The notes under the pieces are model-generated. The model was not told the origin of the DNA. It searched no databases and was given only the letters and a program-made list of their open reading frames with translations. The position numbers were made by a program, and so were the translations under genes. Positions 10,960 to 21,716 of a stretch of DNA of 64,000 nt are shown one piece after another. This stretch comes from Carex sylvatica (Eukaryota > Streptophyta > Magnoliopsida > Poales > Cyperaceae), in contig CAXKVR010000143.1 in the NCBI GenBank assembly GCA_964058845.1, positions 1-64,000 of the forward strand, read 5' to 3'. Each line of letters begins with the position of its first letter. The stretch's first letter is position 1.

Positions 10960-12400
10960 TGAATTTGTTGTTTGATTTTATACAGTAACGGATCTAGTAT
11001 TATTTTGAACTTTTATTTGAATTTTTTATTTGATTTGATGCAGTAAAAGATCTCGTAATTATTTTTTTATTTATTTGATTTGATGCAGTAAGGGATCTCG
11101 TAATCATCTTGTGAAAATTTGGAGAAAAGAGATGATAGAGAGGCGACATGGAGTATTGATCTGTTAATTTTACAGTATTGCCCTGTTAATTTTACAATAT
11201 TCATCTTGTAGAAATCTGAAGAAAAGATATAATAGAGAGGCGATATGAAGTATTGATATGTTAATTTTACAGTATTTTCCCGTTAATTTTACAGTATTCA
11301 TCTTGTGATTTTACAGTATTCATCTTGTAGAAATCTGGAGGAAAGAGATGATAAAGAGGCGATATGGAGTATTGATACTGGTAGTTTCAAAGTTTCATTT
11401 AACAATGTGGTTGTGAATATTTGACTGTATTGATCTTGTCTATGGACACACATATAAATACAGTTCATTGTATGCAGTAACAGATGTAGCATTTTAACAT
11501 AGATTTTATCTTAATATTATTCATATGTTGTTATTTCGTTTGATTGTGCATTCACTATTTTTTACCGTACATATATATCTGAATTACAAGATATATATAA
11601 CATTTTACAGGATATGACACATTAAATTTGTACTGGTAGTTTCAAAGTTTCTGGATTTTGAAAATTTTAATTACATTTTTTGTAATATGTGTTATATAAA
11701 TTACAGCATTGAGTTAGTAATTTTACAGGATTGACGCAAGTCAAATGAAAGTTTTTCTGGATGTTTGAAAATGATAATTGTATTTTTATACTATTTGTTA
11801 CATAAGTTATATCATGGAGTTAGTAATTTTACAGAATTGACGCAAGTCTAATGACAGTGTTTTTGGATGGTTGAAAATGATAATTACGTTTTTATAATAT
11901 TTGTTACATAAGTTACAGCATTGATTTAACAATTTTACAGGATTGACGCAAGTTAATTTTACAGCATTGATTTTGCAGTATTGAAATTTATAATGACAGC
12001 CTGAAGGAAAAAATTATTAAATTAAAAAAAATTAAAAATTTATAATTTTGCAGAAAAAAAAATGTCAGTTGTAGATATTTTTCGGGTTTAGAATGTTTTA
12101 GAAGTTTTTGTAAAATTATCATTAACTTTAAATAACTGTCATTAACCGCAAATAACTGTCATTAACTGTAAGAAAAGTACAGTTAGTTGTCAAGTAATCC
12201 CGCACGAAATACAATTAGTTTGCCAAGTTGGCCAAGCTGCAAATCGTTAATGAAAGTTTCTGGATGTTTGAAATTTTTTATTATGTTTTTTATAAAATTG
12301 CTTTTGCAAGTTACATCATTGAATTTACAGAATTTGCACAGGTCAAATGACAGTTTTTCTGTGAATAAATAATGGACAAATGTTTGTGGATAATTAGACG
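10960..12400. repeat. Decayed tandem repeats rich in TTTTACAG
   Basis: Several short-period repeats follow one another. TTTGATTTGATGCAGTAA with GGATCTCGTAAT recurs near 11030 and 11090. A unit of roughly 110-120 bp with GAGGCGATATGGAGTATTGA recurs near 11140, 11245 and 11360. A ~115-bp unit with TTTTTCTGGATGTTTGAAAA and AATTTTACAGGATTGACGCA recurs near 11750, 11865 and, degenerate, 12250. TTTTACAG occurs repeatedly throughout. No ORF is supported. Confidence 0.7.
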
Positions 12401-12840
12401 CTTCCATTTTTTTATTTATATCTAAAAAAAATATAAATTTTAAAAAGTAACCAAATCTCGTGTCTATTTCGAAAACTATCCAAATCGAAAAAAAAAATCT
12501 GGTTTCAACACCAATTTTCGAAAAAAAAAATCCAGTAAATAGATATTAAAACCAGAAAAAAAAATTCCGGTAATGAATTTTCAGAAAAAAATTTCCGGTT
12601 TTAGGATTTCTTTTTTTTTTTTGAATTTTTTTTTTCGAATTCTTTCTTTTGTTTTTCATTTTTCAGTTTTTATAATTTATTTATTTTTTGTATTGAAGTA
12701 TTAGAAATATTTAATATATTTCTTTAAAAATAGATGAAATACTACATAATTTGATATATTCGAAAGACTGCTACAAATAATCCGAATCAATATTTTTCAT
12801 GCCGGGTTTTTTACGGCCGTAAGAAAAATTAATATAATAT

Positions 12841-13165
12841 ATGTATATATGTGTGTATATAATATAATATATGTATATATGTGTGTATATAATATAATAT
12901 ATGTATATATGTGTGTATATAATATAATATATGTATATATGTGTGTATATAATATAATATATGTATATATGTGTGTATATAATATAATATATGTATATAT
13001 GTGTGTATATAATATAATATATGTATATATGTGTATATAATATAATATATGTATATATGTGTATATAATATAATATATGTATATATGTGTATATAATATA
13101 ATATATGTGTATATATGTGTATATAATATAATATATGTATATATGTGTATATATAATATAATATA
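12841..13165. repeat. 30-bp AT/GT minisatellite
   Basis: Six exact tandem copies of a 30-bp unit (ATGTATATATGTGTGTATAT followed by AATATAATAT) cover 12841-13020. About five units of 26-30 bp lacking one TG step follow. The repeating peptide ORF across it is purely a product of the repeat. Confidence 0.95.
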
Positions 13166-13172
13166 TGTTATA

Positions 13173-13561
13173 GAGGAGGGATCAAGTTACTATAATTTTT
13201 GAGTTACAACAAGTTACAACAATTATTTTTTATATTTTTAAAGTCCAAATTGTTGATCCAAACCATTCAACATGATATCCACAATAAAATGTGTTTCCAT
13301 ATCAAATTTTACATTTTTTGAATTTTTTTTACTATTTATTAAGATGGGTACAAAATTCAATGGTCTGAATTTGACTAGCTTTTGTACCCATCTTAATAAA
13401 TAGTAAAAAAATTCCAAAAAATGTAAAATTTGGTCTCCAAGCACATTTTATTGTAGAGATCACATCTAACATTTGGATCGACAATTTGGACTTTAAAAAT
13501 GTAGAAAATGATTGTTGTAACTTGTTGTAACTCAAAAATTGTTGTAACTTGATCCCTCCTC
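13173..13561. mobile_element. Palindromic Mutator-type MITE, GAGGAGGG termini
   Basis: Starts GAGGAGGGATCAAGTTAC and ends GTAACTTGATCCCTCCTC. The two arms fold back on each other for nearly the whole length. The arm core includes ACTATTTATTAAGATGGGTA and its complement. It shares this core with the elements at 14261, 20043, 46042, 59236, 59654 and 60099. The target duplication is unclear because the flanks are AT repeats. Confidence 0.8.
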
Positions 13562-13974
13562 ATGTATATATATGTATATATAATGTATGTAGCTTATGTG
13601 TATATATATCAAATTTGACCTCTGCTGGTAAATTAGCAAATCTGGACTGATACAAGGATCAAATTTCAAAAATACACAGAATTAATACAAATTTTAATTT
13701 ATTTCAATTTTTTACAGTTAGTTATGAATTTTCAAAGTTCAGCTTTCAAAAAAACTTTAAACAGCCATAACTTTGGCTAGGAAAGTCGGAGCGCGTATGA
13801 CCACTTTTTGAAAAGGGTAGAACGAGATGGATCCGAATTTTTCCCCGGGAAAAACTCCGGGCATCGTGAGAGGCATCCGAAGCATCAAAATTTTAAAAAA
13901 AAGTCGTTTAGTTCATCAAAAATTCAGTTTAAATTTTCGTTGAAACGGTAGGCATACAACGATCGGTATTTTCA

Positions 13975-14200
13975 AAGTTTTCAACGTCCAAACAATCGAT
14001 CCAAACCATTCAACATGATGGATATTTTAAAATGTGCTTGCAGATCAAATTTTATTTTTTTATATTTTTTTTTACTATTTATTAAGATGGGTACAAAAAT
14101 CCAATGGTCTGAATATAGCAATTTTGTTAAATACTTAATAAATAGTAAAAAATTCAAAAAAATATAAAATTTAATATGCAAGCACATTTTCACATATATT
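13975..14200. mobile_element. Partial palindromic MITE of the same family
   Basis: CCAAACAATCGATCCAAACC, then AAATGTGCTTGCAGATCAAA and ACTATTTATTAAGATGGG, are followed by the inverted copy ending GCAAGCACATTTTCACATA. It is the inner fold of the family without clear termini, so truncated. Confidence 0.6.
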
Positions 14201-14260
14201 ATATTATATTATATTATATATACATATATTATATAATATTATATATACACATACATATAT

Positions 14261-14553
14261 GAGGAGGGTTCAAATGCATCATCATTTTGGTGCTCCAATA
14301 TGCACCACGTCTTTTATCTTTATTTTTAAAGTCCGAACAGTCGATCCAAACCGCTAAACATGATCTTTATAATAAAATATGCTTGGAGACCAAATTTTAC
14401 ATTTTTTAGAATTTTTTTACTATTTTTTTAGATAGGTACAATATGACTTTATCAGATGGTCCAGAATCTCCTTCTGTTCAAACTTTAAAAATGGAGATAA
14501 AAGACATGGTGCATATTGGAGCACCAAAATAATGGTGCATTTGAACCCTCCTC
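14261..14553. mobile_element. Palindromic Mutator-type MITE, GAGGAGGG termini, exact 9-bp duplication
   Basis: Starts GAGGAGGGTTCAAATGCA and ends TGCATTTGAACCCTCCTC. The exact 9-mer TACATATAT flanks both sides (14252-14260 and 14554-14562). The arms share the core (CGATCCAAACCGCT, CTTGGAGACCAAATTTTACA) with the other members. Confidence 0.85.
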
Positions 14554-15294
14554 TACATATATTATATTATATTATATTATATATACATATACATATACAT
14601 ATATTATATTATATTATATTATATTATATTAATTTATCTTACGACTGTAAAAAAATTCAGCATGAAAAATGTTAATCCGGATTATTTGTAGCTGTCTTTC
14701 GAATAAATCAAATTATATAGTATTTTATCTATTTTTAAAGAAATATATTAAATATTTCTAATACTTCTAAACAAAAAAAATTATAAAAATGAAAAATAAA
14801 AAAATCCAAAAAAAAAATTTCCTAAAAAAAAATCTTAACGGGTTTTGGTCCTGTTATTGCGAAGGTTTGAATCATTTATTTTAGATGGAATTATGAAATA
14901 TTGGATCTTCAATTATTTAAATCGTGTACCTCCTTCGCTTGTAGTAATTTATCATTCAATAAATGAATGAAAAATAAATTTGATCTTCTTATATCAATTC
15001 AATCATGATTCTTTAATTTTTCGGAAAAAAAAAATTTCCTAAAAAAAAAAAATTTCTAAAATCGGAAAAAAAATTCTGGTTTTGGAATTTAAAACAGGAA
15101 AAAAAAATTTTGGAAATTCATTACCGGAAAAAAAATTTTCCGAAAATTGGTGTTGAAACATGAAATTTTTTTTTCCGGTTTGAGTAGTTTTCGAAATAGA
15201 CGCAAGATTTGGTTAGTTTTTAAAATTTATATATTTTTTTTTGATATAAATAAAAAAATCGGTTTATGTACTGCTAGTTGGAATAAAAGAAAAA

Positions 15295-15917
15295 GGGGGG
15301 AATTTCACATGTACCCCTCAAAAACTTCAAAATTACATATTTCTCCCTCTAAAGTTTGAAATTACATATTCCCCCCTCTAAACTTCAAATACTCACAAAT
15401 TACCCATTTTATTTGTCTTTTATATTAAAACACATTCTAAATTTATAAAATATCCATTTTACCCTTCATTAAAAGCATATAAAGCCCATCAAACTCAAAT
15501 ATGAATCTGAACAGTTTTTCTACCGTCCACACTGCTTTTAAATATGCGTGCGCAAGATCAGCACGAATCTTGATGCAAACACACACGTATATCGAATCGA
15601 CGTGCATAGATCTTAATGCGATGCTCACGAATCAATATTGCTTTAAGATTTATGCATGCTAGATTAGCACGAATATTGAAGCATTATGCACAGATCTTAA
15701 TGCAATGCAAGCGAATCGAATGGTAGAGGAACCCTTTAGATTTAATAAAGGGTAAAATGGGTATTTTAAAATTTTGAAATGAGTTTTAATATAAAATACA
15801 ATAAAATAGGTAAATTTGTTAGTTTTTGAGGTTTAGAGGAGAAAATACGTAATTTCAAACTTTAGAGGGGGAATATGTAATTTTGAAGTTTTTGAGGGGT
15901 ACACGTGAAATTCCCCC
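15295..15917. mobile_element. Long-TIR element with GGGGGAATTTCAC termini
   Basis: The left arm (GGGGGAATTTCACATGTACC, then CCCTCAAAAACTTCAAAATT) is inverted at the right end (TTTTGAGGGGTACACGTGAA followed by ATTCCCCC). The arms run close to 200 bp. AAGAAAAA occurs directly outside both ends (15287-15294 and 15918-15925), an 8-bp or slightly longer duplication. The interior has repeated ATCTTAATGC words and no ORF. A left-arm relative lies at 27130-27310. Confidence 0.75.
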
Positions 15918-16009
15918 AAGAAAAAAATATAAATTTACGAAGATACCCCTGTTTTTCGTTAAAATACCCATAACTCGAATATAAGTCATGAAAATCAAGA
16001 AAAAAATAT

Positions 16010-16440
16010 AAGTTTTTTTGTGTTTTGATCAAGTTAAATCTTTACGCGTCATACCGTACCGTGATTAAAATGTCAAGAGATAGTCACGGCACGCGAATAG
16101 TCACGTCGTGTCTAAACATGCCGTGATCAGACGTGACTCGCGTTTGATCATAATTTATGTTAGTTTATTTAAAATTCACCATTTAGTCAAAGATCTAACG
16201 ACTCTAATTACACATAACTCGCATGATCACGTACGGTGCCGTGATTAAATATTTCACGTAACGTGGCGTGCCGTATAAAATTTTCAAATGATAATTATAA
16301 CACGCAAATAATAACAGTACAAGACATACGAATCACAACATGTAACTGATATACATGCCGTATCGTTTCTATTCATATCATTTCGTGACGGAGCTAACTC
16401 CGTCGTGTCATTTTTCTCACTCTAGAGCTGGATCTGGAAA
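16010..16440. repeat. CGTGA/CACG-rich repeat, relative of the 34-kb array
   Basis: Dense words such as GTCACGTCGTG, GCCGTGATCAGACGTGACTC and GATCACGTACGGTGCCGTGA occur here, similar in vocabulary to the tandem array at 34106-35641. I could not set exact ends. No coding potential is seen. Confidence 0.5.
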
Positions 16441-16739
16441 CAACAACAACAACAAAAAAAAAAAAAGCATTGTGTTGACTGTTGACTATTAACCATTAAT
16501 ATTTCACATTGACGGTTTAAAGATATAATTCATAATAGAAAGACGGTAGACATGCGAAACAGGTTCTAAATAAAATAATTCTAAATTTGAATGATAATGG
16601 GTTTCCACTTGATTTTCATGACTTCATCTCAAGTCTTAAGATGATAGCACTTGACAATGCTTAATTAAAAGTTCTTTTTGGCAATTTTGATTCACTTCTT
16701 AGCCTACTGGATAGATTACTAATTTACAAGACATCAAGT

Positions 16740-16950
16740 TTCTAAATAGTGATTATAGCACTATAGTTTTTAAGGTCCGAAAAAATTATAGCGTAACAAT
16801 AGTATAGTAATAGCGCAACTATAACTAGCTATTTAGAATTATTATAAAAGAAAAACAGTTAATAGCGTTATAATTTTAAAGGTCCAAAAAATTATAGCGC
16901 AACTATTACATAGCTATAGACCTATAGCTAGTTATTTATAACTCTACAAG
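16740..16950. repeat. Short duplicated TATAGCG-rich segment
   Basis: TTTTAAGGTCCGAAAAAATT with ATAGCG and a CTATAACTAGCTATTT tail occurs near 16768 and again near 16873 in slightly changed form, a direct repeat of roughly 105 bp. Origin unknown. Confidence 0.45.
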
Positions 16951-17837
16951 ATACTAATTACACAATTTTTTTCATATAAAATTGTTTGTTTTAACTTATT
17001 AACAAAAGTATAATTATTTTGAGTTCGGCAAATCAAATATGCAACAATGTATTATCATCAATATTATTTCTTTTGAACAACCACATATCTTAAAATATAC
17101 ATGAATATTCTCGTTTATTATTCGAATTAAGCCACCAGAACTCCCATCCTATACCTCTAGAAAAGATATAATAAATATATAAAAAAAAGTAGGGTGTAGA
17201 CCTAATTAATGTTTCTCGATCATAATTTTTATACACGGACATCTTTTTTGTCAATATATGGAGTGGGTCCTGGCTTGTTTATCTTTGTTTTATTGTTTTA
17301 AGATAAGTATTAGTGGAGATCCGCAGGGTTAGTGCAGTAGAGGGAGTCCTTATCTCTCCGTGAAGAAACTTATGTTTAATTTTTAATTAAACAATATCTA
17401 AAAAAATTACTGGAACGTACTGAAGCTTTTTAATAAAATAAAAAATTGGCAAATTGCAGTATTACCATTCCTATTATATAAAAAATGTCCACCAATCTCC
17501 AGTACTGAATGTTAACAAGATTTTAGTAAACAATTTTTTTATATATTTTTTTTGGGCTAAAAAGATGCACTCTTAGCTAAAGATTTCTTAAGAAATGAGA
17601 ACTACATCTAGCTCAGTTAAGTAAGATGTTATTATTACTGTATTTGAGATTTTATGTTCGATTTGTAGGATGTGGTGTTAAAAGTTATAAACAATTATTT
17701 TATAAAACTAAAAATTTATGTAAATAAATACTAATTTTAATATTAATGTTTTAAACTTTATGAATTATGGAGCAATTAATATTTTTGGTATGTTGATGCA
17801 CAATTAAATTCCGTTCATTTTTTTTAATATATCAAAC

Positions 17838-18234
17838 GAGCAAAGCTAGGGTGTGATATGCTCACCAATGAAGTTTGGTGAGCACAACTCCAAAAGTATA
17901 TCAAATCAGCTTTAAACGAAGAATCTAAACCGTTGAAATCCATATACTTCATGAGTGATGTATGTAAATGCAAAATTTTGAAACTTACGAATTCATTTGC
18001 TACAAGGTCAAGCAGTCAAAGAAATAATGAATATATAAAACAACTTATAAAATAATTTATAAAAGGTTAATTTCTTTGACCACTTGATCTTGTAGCAAAT
18101 AAATTCGAAACTTTCAAAATTTTGCATATACATGCATCATTCATGAAGTACATTGATTTTAACAGTTTTGATTCGTCATTTGAAGCCATTCCCATATATC
18201 CTCCTGATGAGCCCATCACACCCTAGCTTTGCTC
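17838..18234. mobile_element. Palindromic MITE, GAGCAAAGCTAGGGTGTGA termini
   Basis: Starts GAGCAAAGCTAGGGTGTGAT and ends ATCACACCCTAGCTTTGCTC. Inner arms also pair (TTTCTTTGACCACTTGATCT with its complement at about 18005-18025). A related, interrupted element occurs at about 28536-29090. Confidence 0.8.
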
Positions 18235-18828
18235 TATAAAAACGGTAATATAATGAATAGAATTTTAATTGCCATGAATGCACAGATTCATTGCTAATAA
18301 ATAGCACATGACATTCTGTGAAGAACAATCCATCCTACAATATACATAACAATTTAATTTTTTCTTGCTCTTTCTCTTGACTCTATAAATCATAAAAACA
18401 ATCAATTTCAATTCTCCCACAAACAATATTATTTTTTTTATAATAAAATTATTATTCTGCTACTATTGTTGGAAAAAAATTACATCAATCTCTACTACAG
18501 TCGTGCCCACAGAAAGAAGAATTTCGGTGTAACTTGAGACTATATATCTCGCTTGATTATTCTTGCGCATAGACTAGAAGTTGTCTTAAGTCCACATTTG
18601 CAATTCCGAATAATAAAGTTGTATAATTATTATGTTAATTGTTGATTAAATTTTGAATATAATTGTTATTTATTTTACTTATCCTAATTCAAATTTAAAT
18701 TAGTTTGTTAATTATAATTTCCAACAATTAATGCGTTATTATTTTGAGACCAATGGCCTTATATGATAGAACAAATATCAAGCATAGATCGCATGCGTGG
18801 ATCCGAGTCAGCATTATTATCTATCCAG

Positions 18829-18836
18829 CCACGTGG
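18829..18836. promoter_or_regulatory. G-box CCACGTGG
   Basis: A perfect palindromic G-box lies 31 bp upstream of a TATA-like stretch. G-boxes bind bZIP and bHLH factors and are common in ABA- and light-regulated plant promoters. It supports the weak gene model starting at 18946. Confidence 0.4.
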
Positions 18837-18866
18837 CATATTATCCGTATGTATATGTCGTATTCG

Positions 18867-18876
18867 TATATATAAG
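18867..18876 (+). promoter_or_regulatory. TATA box candidate for the 18946 model
   Basis: TATATATAAG sits about 80 bp before the ATG triplet at 18946. It is a good TATA match, but such strings are frequent in this AT-rich window. Confidence 0.35.
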
Positions 18877-18945
18877 CTGAGATTGTAAGAATTGTGTTTG
18901 AAAGTTTTCTCGTCGACTGTAAGAAGAATCAACGTATATATCTTC

Positions 18946-19497
18946 ATGATGATGCTATTATTGTTGTGTATCAGTTTAATAAAGTAATAATTATTTTCTC
19001 AATTTTTTTATATGAATTGCTTGATCAAATTAGTATAATTAGTTGAATGTAGCTTGGATTTGAAATTTCAAATCCAACCATTTAAGTTTTTTCATACACG
19101 AATCTCAAAGTAGACAGAATTTTATACACAAATCACGAAATATATAGATGGTTGAATTGAAAATTTGAGAGTCCCTGAAATTCCTATGGATTCCAGCAGA
19201 TTTGCACTCGGTAGCTTGTAACAACCATGAAGCTCATTAATGATGTTTTTATTTGTACATGTAAATGTTAGTCACTGTGCCTTGTGGAGTTGTGGTGTGT
19301 TTGTAATTGTATACATGTTTCTCTTATTGTCTTCTTATATTATATGCTTCTGCAGTTCTGCTGCCCCTAATTTAGCAACTGGTATTAGAGTCAAAAAAGG
19401 TTTGGTGGAGTGGATTGGACAAGACAAGGATAAACAAACATGGAGCGTGAAGTTTGATGCTTCATACTTGATTTCTTGCGGTTGCCAGAAAGAATAG
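18946..19497 (+). CDS. Possible small secreted peptide gene, two exons
   Basis: Exon 1 (18946-18983) encodes MMMLLLLCISLI and ends at donor AAA|GTAATA. Exon 2 begins after TTCTGCAG at 19357 and ends with TAG at 19495-19497. The join is in phase and gives about 59 residues: a short hydrophobic leader, then SAAPNLATGIRVKKGL, EWIGQDKDKQTWSVKF and a CGC near the C-terminus. The exon 2 peptide has a balanced residue composition, unlike chance ORFs in AT-rich DNA. I recognise no family. A G-box and a TATA box lie upstream. The splice is inferred, more exons could exist, and the leader is short for a signal peptide. Confidence 0.35.
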
Positions 19498-20042
19498 TTT
19501 TAATCTTGTAGAGAGGGCAATTGATCCATGCATGTCGGTGTCAAAGAGACAATATATCATGCATTGTGTCGACGTGTCGTCGACGGTCGACCATTGATCT
19601 CTAATTAAATAGGAGATTGTTAGATAATATGGAGGCTGATGATGACGTCATCATGTGATGACCTGGTAAATGCTAAATTTGGATAGGATCATAGGACTAC
19701 ATTAGAAAAAGAGAACTCAAATTATAGTAATTTGACACTATATATGGTGGGATGGGATCATGTACTGTAGTCATGGTTGAATTTTTAGAATATCACTTGA
19801 GGTTGATTCTAACTTTTTTTTATAATCTGGAAAAATAATTTCAATAATTAATATCGTTGTATCATTTTTTTGATACGACATGGTGCAATTATACACATCC
19901 TTTGTATATTTACAAAGAAATCGTAGATAACTCTTAATTAATATTCTCTCATGTAATAATAGTCAATACAAAAAGTCCAAAAAGAAGTCCCAGCTTACAC
20001 CTGAAAATCAACAATCTTCATATATTATATATAGTCTGCTAT

Positions 20043-20467
20043 GAGGTTGGCTACTATGCTTATATAAGCATATCCCCACATATGCTTATAACTCATTTTT
20101 GTGTTTTTAATGTTCAAATGGTCGATCGAAACCATTAATCTTGTTCTCCATATTAATATATTCTTGGAGACCAAATTTTATATTTTTCTGAATTTTTTTA
20201 CTATTTATTAAGCCACTTTGAAAATCGCTGATCCAATGGTGGCTTAACAAAACAGTAAAATCAGAAGCCACCGTTGGATCAGAGATTTTCAAATTAGCTT
20301 AATAAATAGTAAAAAAATTCAGAAAAATATAAAATTTAGTCTCCAAGAACATATTAATATGGAGAACAAGATGAACGGTTCCGATCGACCATTTAGACAT
20401 TGAAAATACAAAAATGAGTTATAAGCATATGTGGGGATATGCTTATATAAGCATAGTAGCCAACCTC
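20043..20467. mobile_element. Palindromic Mutator-type MITE, GAGGTTGG termini
   Basis: Starts GAGGTTGGCTACTATGCTTA and ends TAAGCATAGTAGCCAACCTC. Flanks GTCTGCTAT and GTCCGCTAT agree at 8 of 9 bases, a 9-bp target duplication. Both arms contain GCATATCCCCACATATGC, the core CTATTTATTAAG and GATCCAATGGTGGCTT. Confidence 0.88.
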
Positions 20468-20479
20468 GTCCGCTATATA

Positions 20480-21700
20480 ATTAATCATGCAAATAAATTT
20501 TTCTTTATCTCAGAGAAAGAATTGAAACTAAGGAGGCACTATCCACCACACTGTTTTGATGTGATTGTTTTTGGTGGAGAACACGCCACATGAAATTTTG
20601 CACGCCTCGCTATGTGCCAGCACACATGGAGATGAAATTGCCCCCAAAACCTATCTGATACGCTAACTTATCATTTTCGTTTCGAGAGATTTTCTGCTGG
20701 CACTAGCAAGCCTTTTAAGTACCCAATACCTTCAAACGCGATGATAGTATACATGGAACTAATGGGTCGGACATCTCATGCAATTCCTTTGTTGGATCCA
20801 TTTTTGTAGAGTTTGTGTAATTCTTAAGTGGGCAGATTAGATTTGACCTACTTACTGTTCTTTCTTTATCGATAATCTAAAGTGTTCTTTATAATTCTTT
20901 TTTCTGAAACGGAGCTCTTAATGAATTAAGCAAATAGGTTTAGAACGGTCCTTCCCATGTAAATGTTTTCTTAATAAAGCAACTAATTTTGCCATTTAAA
21001 CTGAGGCTGGGAACTGGGATGGTGACCTTGTTGTTGGAAGAGCGCGCACGTGCTTCATGCTAATTAATGGACAACACGCCTGCAAGTTGCAACTACTTAT
21101 CCATCCTCGAGAGCAGCCAATAACTAGCAAGTCTCTCTCTGTCAGTATGGAACCCGTCTTAGTCTAAGCCAGCCAATACCACAGACAGAGAGGTACAAAC
21201 AAACCATTCTTCATTTAATTCCTCTATCCAACTGTAGTATGCAATCAAGCATTTCCCCAACTACCAGCTCACGACTGAGTACTGACTACCCACAAACAAA
21301 TTAGATTACACACCTAGGATGTGCCTGTTTTAGGTCCCATCCCATATTGATATATACCACACGGCAAGGGCTATGGTGCCTCAAATGGAGGCATATATGT
21401 TGTACTCAGTCCACTACATCTCAGAAAGGGAAAAAGAAAACATCAAATGTTACTTAAAAACATAATAATACAAATCCAAACAAAACAGGTGATCCCTCCA
21501 AGTTATTAAAATTTATATAAAATTAAAGACGAGAAAATTAACACTGCAGCCAAAAGCAACCGTGCTAACAAACTGTTAACTAGTAGTTAAGATCTTTCCT
21601 GACATCAAATAAAAAACTTCAATGCATGAAAGTTAAAACCTTCATTGCACTTCGCTTACTGAGGAGAAATGTACAAGCGGGTTCTAATCTCCAACGATAA
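20480..21700. other. Intergenic region between MITE and E3 ligase gene
   Basis: The DNA is less AT-rich than average but has no supported ORF. The part next to 21717 should contain the 3' UTR of the minus-strand E3 ligase gene. I see no unambiguous poly-A signal. Confidence 0.45.
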
Positions 21701-21716
21701 TTCTTACTGAATCCTT

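Larger units (their letters stand above)
12406..15259. mobile_element. Large foldback element with nested insertions
   Basis: The left arm (about 12406-12845) reappears inverted at about 14620-15259. Shared landmarks are ATTTTTTTATTTATAT at the outer ends, TTTCAACACCAATTTTCG, TCTATTTCGAAAACT and the CGTAAGA / TCTTACG zone at the inner ends. Between the arms lie an AT minisatellite and at least two palindromic MITEs. The right arm has an extra non-repeated piece at about 14845-15020. No transposase is visible. Confidence 0.75.

Noticed and set aside
12849..13040. ORF encoding a repeated CVYNIIYVYM peptide
   Set aside because: The reading frame stays open only because the 30-bp repeat length is a multiple of three. 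No start context, promoter or other coding evidence.
12841..13165. Regular 30-bp repeats as a possible CRISPR array
   Set aside because: Units are directly adjacent with no unique spacers, composition is AT/GT simple sequence, and the context is a plant nuclear genome. It is a minisatellite.
17600..17720. Possible further SINE or tRNA (TAGCTCAGTTAAGTAAG with GTTCGATTTG)
   Set aside because: Box-like words are present, but there is no cloverleaf, no poly-A tail and no target duplication. Too degenerate to call.
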